This document shows, in pieces, positions 60,983 through 64,000 of a stretch of DNA of 64,000 nt. Position 1 is the first letter of the stretch. Every line of letters starts with the position of its first letter. The notes beneath the pieces are model-generated. The model saw only the letters and a program-made list of their open reading frames with translations. It was not told the DNA's origin and did no database searches. Source of the stretch: Rhizobium sp. Root1220 (GTDB lineage: Bacteria; Pseudomonadota; Alphaproteobacteria; Rhizobiales; Rhizobiaceae); the NCBI RefSeq assembly GCF_001426265.1, contig NZ_LMDG01000009.1, positions 1 through 64,000 of the forward strand, in the 5' to 3' direction. Made by a program: the position numbers and the translations under genes.

Positions 60983-61996
60983 ATGCAGGACAAGACCCAC
61001 CTCGTCGATGAAATAACCGGCCACCGCCGTATGCGCCGCAACCGCAAGGCAGACTGGACGCGCCGGTTGGTGCAGGAAAACAGGCTGACGGTGGACGATC
61101 TCATCTGGCCAGTCTTCGTGGTGCCCGGTTCAGGCATCATCGAACCGATCCCGGCAATGCCTGGCGTCAATCGCATGAGCGTCGATAAACTGGTCGAGGC
61201 AACGAGGGAGGCCGCCGATCTCGGCATTCCAGCAATTGCGACCTTCCCGAACGTTGAGATGGAACTGCGTGACGAGACCGGCTCCAACAGCCTGGAGGCC
61301 AACAATCTGATCAATCAGGCAACCGCCGCGATCAAGAAGGCCGTGCCCGGTATCGGCGTCATCACCGATGTCGCGCTCGATCCGTTCACAAGCCACGGGC
61401 ACGACGGCATCTTGCGGCACGGCGAGATCGTCAACGATGAAACCGTGGAGCAGGTTGCCCGGGCCGCCGTCATGCAGGCGGATGCTGGCGCCGACATCAT
61501 TTCCCCATCCGACATGATGGACGGTCGGATCGGCGCAATCCGCCGGGCGCTGGATGCCGCCGGTCACCAGAATGTCGGCATCATGAGCTATGCCACCAAG
61601 TTCGCATCCGCTTTTTATGGTCCGTATCGCGAAGCGATCTCTACCGGTGGCCTGCTCAAGGGTGACAAGAAGACCTACTATATCGATCCGGCAAACGGCA
61701 CCGAGGCGATAAGGGATGCCGCGCTCGACGTCGATGAAGGCGCCGACATGCTGATGGTCAAGCCCGGCCTCCCTTACCTGGATATCTGCTGGCGCATGAA
61801 GGAAGCTTTCGGCCTGCCGACCTTTGCCTATCAGGTCTCCGGCGAATACTCGCAGATCAAGGCGGCAGCGATGAACGGCTGGATCGACGGCGACCGCGCG
61901 ATGCTGGAGACGCTGCTGGCCTTCAAACGCGCCGGTTGCGACGGCGTGCTCACGTATTTCGCCGTCGAGGTCGCGAGGATTCTCGCAAAACGCTGA
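60983..61996 (+). CDS. hemB: Delta-aminolevulinic acid dehydratase (porphobilinogen synthase)
   Basis: A 337-residue enzyme that joins two aminolevulinates into porphobilinogen for heme and tetrapyrroles. The catalytic lysines are in MSYATKFASAFYGPYREA and MLMVKPGLPYLD. The metal site reads DVALDPFTSHGHDG, so it lacks the cysteines of zinc enzymes and is of the magnesium-responsive aspartate type usual in alphaproteobacteria. The ATG at 60983 (MQDKTHLVDEITGHRRMRRNRKADW) is chosen by family length; the ribosome-binding site is weak. Confidence 0.96.
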   Translation: MQDKTHLVDEITGHRRMRRNRKADWTRRLVQENRLTVDDLIWPVFVVPGSGIIEPIPAMPGVNRMSVDKLVEATREAADLGIPAIATFPNVEMELRDETGSNSLEANNLINQATAAIKKAVPGIGVITDVALDPFTSHGHDGILRHGEIVNDETVEQVARAAVMQADAGADIISPSDMMDGRIGAIRRALDAAGHQNVGIMSYATKFASAFYGPYREAISTGGLLKGDKKTYYIDPANGTEAIRDAALDVDEGADMLMVKPGLPYLDICWRMKEAFGLPTFAYQVSGEYSQIKAAAMNGWIDGDRAMLETLLAFKRAGCDGVLTYFAVEVARILAKR

Positions 61997-62075
61997 CGTC
62001 GCTGCCGTCGATGTTGCATTTGAGGCCCGCGATATTATATTTTGGTCATCCCCTCTCGAAAGGAGACCCGTAAAG

Positions 62076-62534
62076 ATGACGCTCAACCCAAATCCGCTCT
62101 ATGCCGCACCGGACGATTGGCGCGCCTATAGCGGCACGCTGAGCCGTCGGGTCTTTGCATTCATTCTCGACTACGTCGTCATCCTGCTGCTTTGCATTCC
62201 TGCAGCAGTGGTTCTGTTCTTTCTCTCGATCGTTACGCTTGGATTGGGCTTTTTCCTCTATCCAGCTCTCTTTCTGATCGTCGCGGGCCTCTACTTCGGT
62301 TTCACGGTTGGCGGCGCGAACCAGGCTTCACTCGGCATGCGTGCCATGGGCATCGCAATCATGCGAATCGACGGGCAGCGGATGGATTTTCTGTTGGCGA
62401 TCGTGCACCTGGCCTTGTTCTGGATCCTGAATTCGGTTTTGACGCCGTTGATTCTGCTGGTTGGCCTTTTCACCGAGCGCAGCAGGCTGATCCACGACTT
62501 CCTCGTGGGCACCGTCACCGTACGCACAGTCTGA
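62076..62534 (+). CDS. RDD-family membrane protein
   Basis: A 152-residue protein with the RDD signature near the N-terminus (LSRRVFAFILDYVVILLL, with the Arg and Asp), three to four helices, and QASLGMRAMGIAIMRIDGQ before the last helices. RDD proteins are inner-membrane proteins of mostly unknown role, some being ion antiporters. AAAGGAG precedes the ATG. It lies between hemB and bpt on the same strand. Confidence 0.9.
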   Translation: MTLNPNPLYAAPDDWRAYSGTLSRRVFAFILDYVVILLLCIPAAVVLFFLSIVTLGLGFFLYPALFLIVAGLYFGFTVGGANQASLGMRAMGIAIMRIDGQRMDFLLAIVHLALFWILNSVLTPLILLVGLFTERSRLIHDFLVGTVTVRTV

Positions 62535-62710
62535 AATCTCAAAAAAGCCGAACTAAAGGTGGACCACCGGTCTTTGCCGAGGATGCGTCCGCACCATATC
62601 CAAAAGTATGACTGACAACGGCGGACATGAAACCGCCCCGCTGTTGACGTTTCCTATTCTTAAGTCATGCTGTCATATGAGCGTCTAACCAAAGGAAATT
62701 TCCGCAACAG

Positions 62711-63487
62711 ATGAATACGCAGACAACGCCATCACCGCAGTTTTATCTGACGGCTCCGGCTGGCTGCCCTTATCTGGCCCATGAGATGGAACGCAAGGTG
62801 TTCACACATCTTGTGGGTCCGCGCGCAGCGGAAATGAACGATATCCTGACGCAGGGCGGATTTCGCCGATCACAGAACATCGCCTATCGTCCGGCATGTG
62901 AAGCGTGCCGCGCCTGCATTTCCGTCCGCATCCTGGCACAGGAATTCCAACCGACGAAGTCGATGAAGCGCGTGCTTGCGGCCAACTCCGATATCATCGC
63001 GACGGAGTTTCCGGCGCAGCCCTCGAGCGAGCAGTATTCGCTCTTCCGGCGCTATCTGGATTTCCGCCACCAGCAAGGCGGCATGTCCGACATGACAGTG
63101 CTCGACTACGCCATCATGGTCGAAGATACGCATGTGAATACAAAGATCATCGAGTATCGCCGCCGGGAGGAAGGGTCCGGTCTGGAAGCGCGTCCCACCG
63201 GAGAACTTGTCGCCGCGGCCCTTACGGACACGATGAGCGACGGCCTGTCGATGGTCTATTCCTACTTCAATCCCGATCTCGATCGCCGCTCGCTCGGCAC
63301 CTTCATGATACTGGACCACGTCAGGCGCACAAAGGCGCTGGGGCTACCGCATGTCTATCTCGGTTATTGGGTTCAAGGGTCACGGAAAATGGACTACAAG
63401 ACCCGCTACCAGCCGCAGGAGCATCTGACTCCGCGCGGCTGGGAGCGTTTCGATCCCTCGACGATGCCTGAAAGCCCCCACGACTGA
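62711..63487 (+). CDS. bpt: Aspartate/glutamate leucyltransferase (Bpt)
   Basis: A 258-residue N-end-rule transferase that adds leucine to proteins starting with Asp or Glu, marking them for Clp[29 protein letters not shown] is the N-terminal cysteine-containing domain; [13 protein letters not shown] carries the CxxC pair; [24 protein letters not shown] is the GNAT-fold acyltransferase end. The bacterial Bpt type is chosen over arginyltransferase on the alphaproteobacterial pattern. The next gene's ATG overlaps its stop (TGATG). Confidence 0.93.
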   Translation: MNTQTTPSPQFYLTAPAGCPYLAHEMERKVFTHLVGPRAAEMNDILTQGGFRRSQNIAYRPACEACRACISVRILAQEFQPTKSMKRVLAANSDIIATEFPAQPSSEQYSLFRRYLDFRHQQGGMSDMTVLDYAIMVEDTHVNTKIIEYRRREEGSGLEARPTGELVAAALTDTMSDGLSMVYSYFNPDLDRRSLGTFMILDHVRRTKALGLPHVYLGYWVQGSRKMDYKTRYQPQEHLTPRGWERFDPSTMPESPHD

Positions 63488-64000
63488 TGACTCTCCCCCT
63501 CCTTTCCGATCATCGGAAAGGCCTGCTGCTGACGACGATCGGTGGTCTTGCCCTTTCCATGGATATTCCACTTGTGCGCCTCGCACATGGCGACATGTGG
63601 TCGATTCTGGGTATGCGCAGCATCGTGACGGTTTCGGTGACGCTGCTGATCATCTGCGTGGTCCGATACGTCAAAGGAGCATGGCCAACCCTTGTGCCCG
63701 GGCGCCATGGCATTGCCGCGGGATTGCTCTACGGCGTTTCGACCTTGACCTTCCTGCTTGCCGTCTTCAACACGGCGACGGCCAATGTGGTGTTCATCGT
63801 CGCCTTCAATCCAATGTTCGGCGCGCTGTTGTCGTGGATCTTCCTGAAGGAGCGTCCATCGGCTTCCACGCTCCTGACCATGCTGGTCATGATTTTCGGT
63901 GTCGGACTGATTGTGCGCGACGGACTGACGGCTGGACACATGTTCGGAGACGCGATGGCGCTACTCAGCGCATTCATCCTCGCTTCCGCCATCACGCTCG
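63487..64000 (+). CDS. EamA-family transporter, N-terminal part (cut by window edge)
   Basis: 171 codons are visible from the ATG at 63487, which overlaps the bpt stop by one base. The product starts [20 protein letters not shown] and shows about five helices, with IFLKERPSASTLLTMLVMIFGVGLIV, the repeat signature of EamA/DMT transporters. The substrate is unknown. The gene continues past the right edge. Confidence 0.88.
   Translation, partial: MTLPLLSDHRKGLLLTTIGGLALSMDIPLVRLAHGDMWSILGMRSIVTVSVTLLIICVVRYVKGAWPTLVPGRHGIAAGLLYGVSTLTFLLAVFNTATANVVFIVAFNPMFGALLSWIFLKERPSASTLLTMLVMIFGVGLIVRDGLTAGHMFGDAMALLSAFILASAITL

Noticed and set aside
60403..61314. 303-codon version of the DUF6163-like gene
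   Set aside because: The first 159 codons are opposite hemB and look like shadow sequence; the membrane protein starts at 60837.

Overview
The window is chromosomal core DNA from a fast-growing rhizobium (Alphaproteobacteria, Hyphomicrobiales, Rhizobiaceae). Protein sequences and gene order look closest to Sinorhizobium/Ensifer; the genus is an inference from memory of rhizobial synteny, not from a search. Coding density is high, GC is high, and most of the long open frames opposite real genes are codon-bias shadows. I see no insertion sequence, prophage, CRISPR array or rRNA operon.

Layout. 1-3.2 kb: str operon on the minus strand (rpsL-rpsG-fusA-tuf, with tuf cut by the window edge). 3.7-4.4 kb: a small conserved gene and a Nudix hydrolase on the plus strand. 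4.5-16.9 kb: the transcription/translation operon on the minus strand, in transcription order tRNA-Trp, secE, nusG, rplK, rplA, rplJ, rplL, rpoB, rpoC, with strong intercistronic hairpins. 17-23.3 kb: a sugar-nucleotide-type epimerase, prfB (needing a programmed +1 frameshift), the class A penicillin-binding protein mrcA and the amidase amiC. 24-26.8 kb: RNase E. 26.9-29 kb: a DHFR-like protein, heme A synthase and a DUF2842 protein.

29.1-37.3 kb is a Wzx/Wzy-type polysaccharide locus: GNAT/FemAB-like transferase, Wzc/ExoP-like co-polymerase with a degenerate kinase domain, Wza-like lipoprotein, GT4 glycosyltransferase, WcaJ/ExoY-like initiating transferase and Wzy/ligase-like protein. It resembles the unipolar-polysaccharide (upp) type loci of Agrobacterium and Sinorhizobium. 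37.3-42.2 kb is the only accessory-looking stretch: many short orphan genes, an L-2-hydroxyglutarate oxidase, tRNA-Pro(GGG) and a zinc-ribbon protein, with AT-rich gaps.

42.2-48.2 kb: a HAD phosphatase, MerR regulator, ihfA, fabH, plsX, a YceD-like protein, a cytochrome bc1 assembly chaperone and a BamE/OmlA lipoprotein (phospholipid/envelope group). 48.2-56.9 kb: proton-pumping pyrophosphatase hppA, nusB-ribH, then ribE-ribD-nrdR-glyA, interrupted by three small plus-strand genes. 57-60.3 kb: L,D-transpeptidase (ldtP), a glycosyltransferase-like gene and its probable MarR-type regulator ldtR. 60.4-64 kb: a DUF6163 membrane protein, hemB, an RDD protein, bpt and the start of an EamA transporter.

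I did not find a clearly undescribed system. The best leads are the prfB frameshift, the pseudo-kinase co-polymerase in the polysaccharide locus, the intercistronic hairpins of the rpo and str operons, the apparent absence of a second tuf ahead of tRNA-Trp, and the cluster of orphan small proteins.
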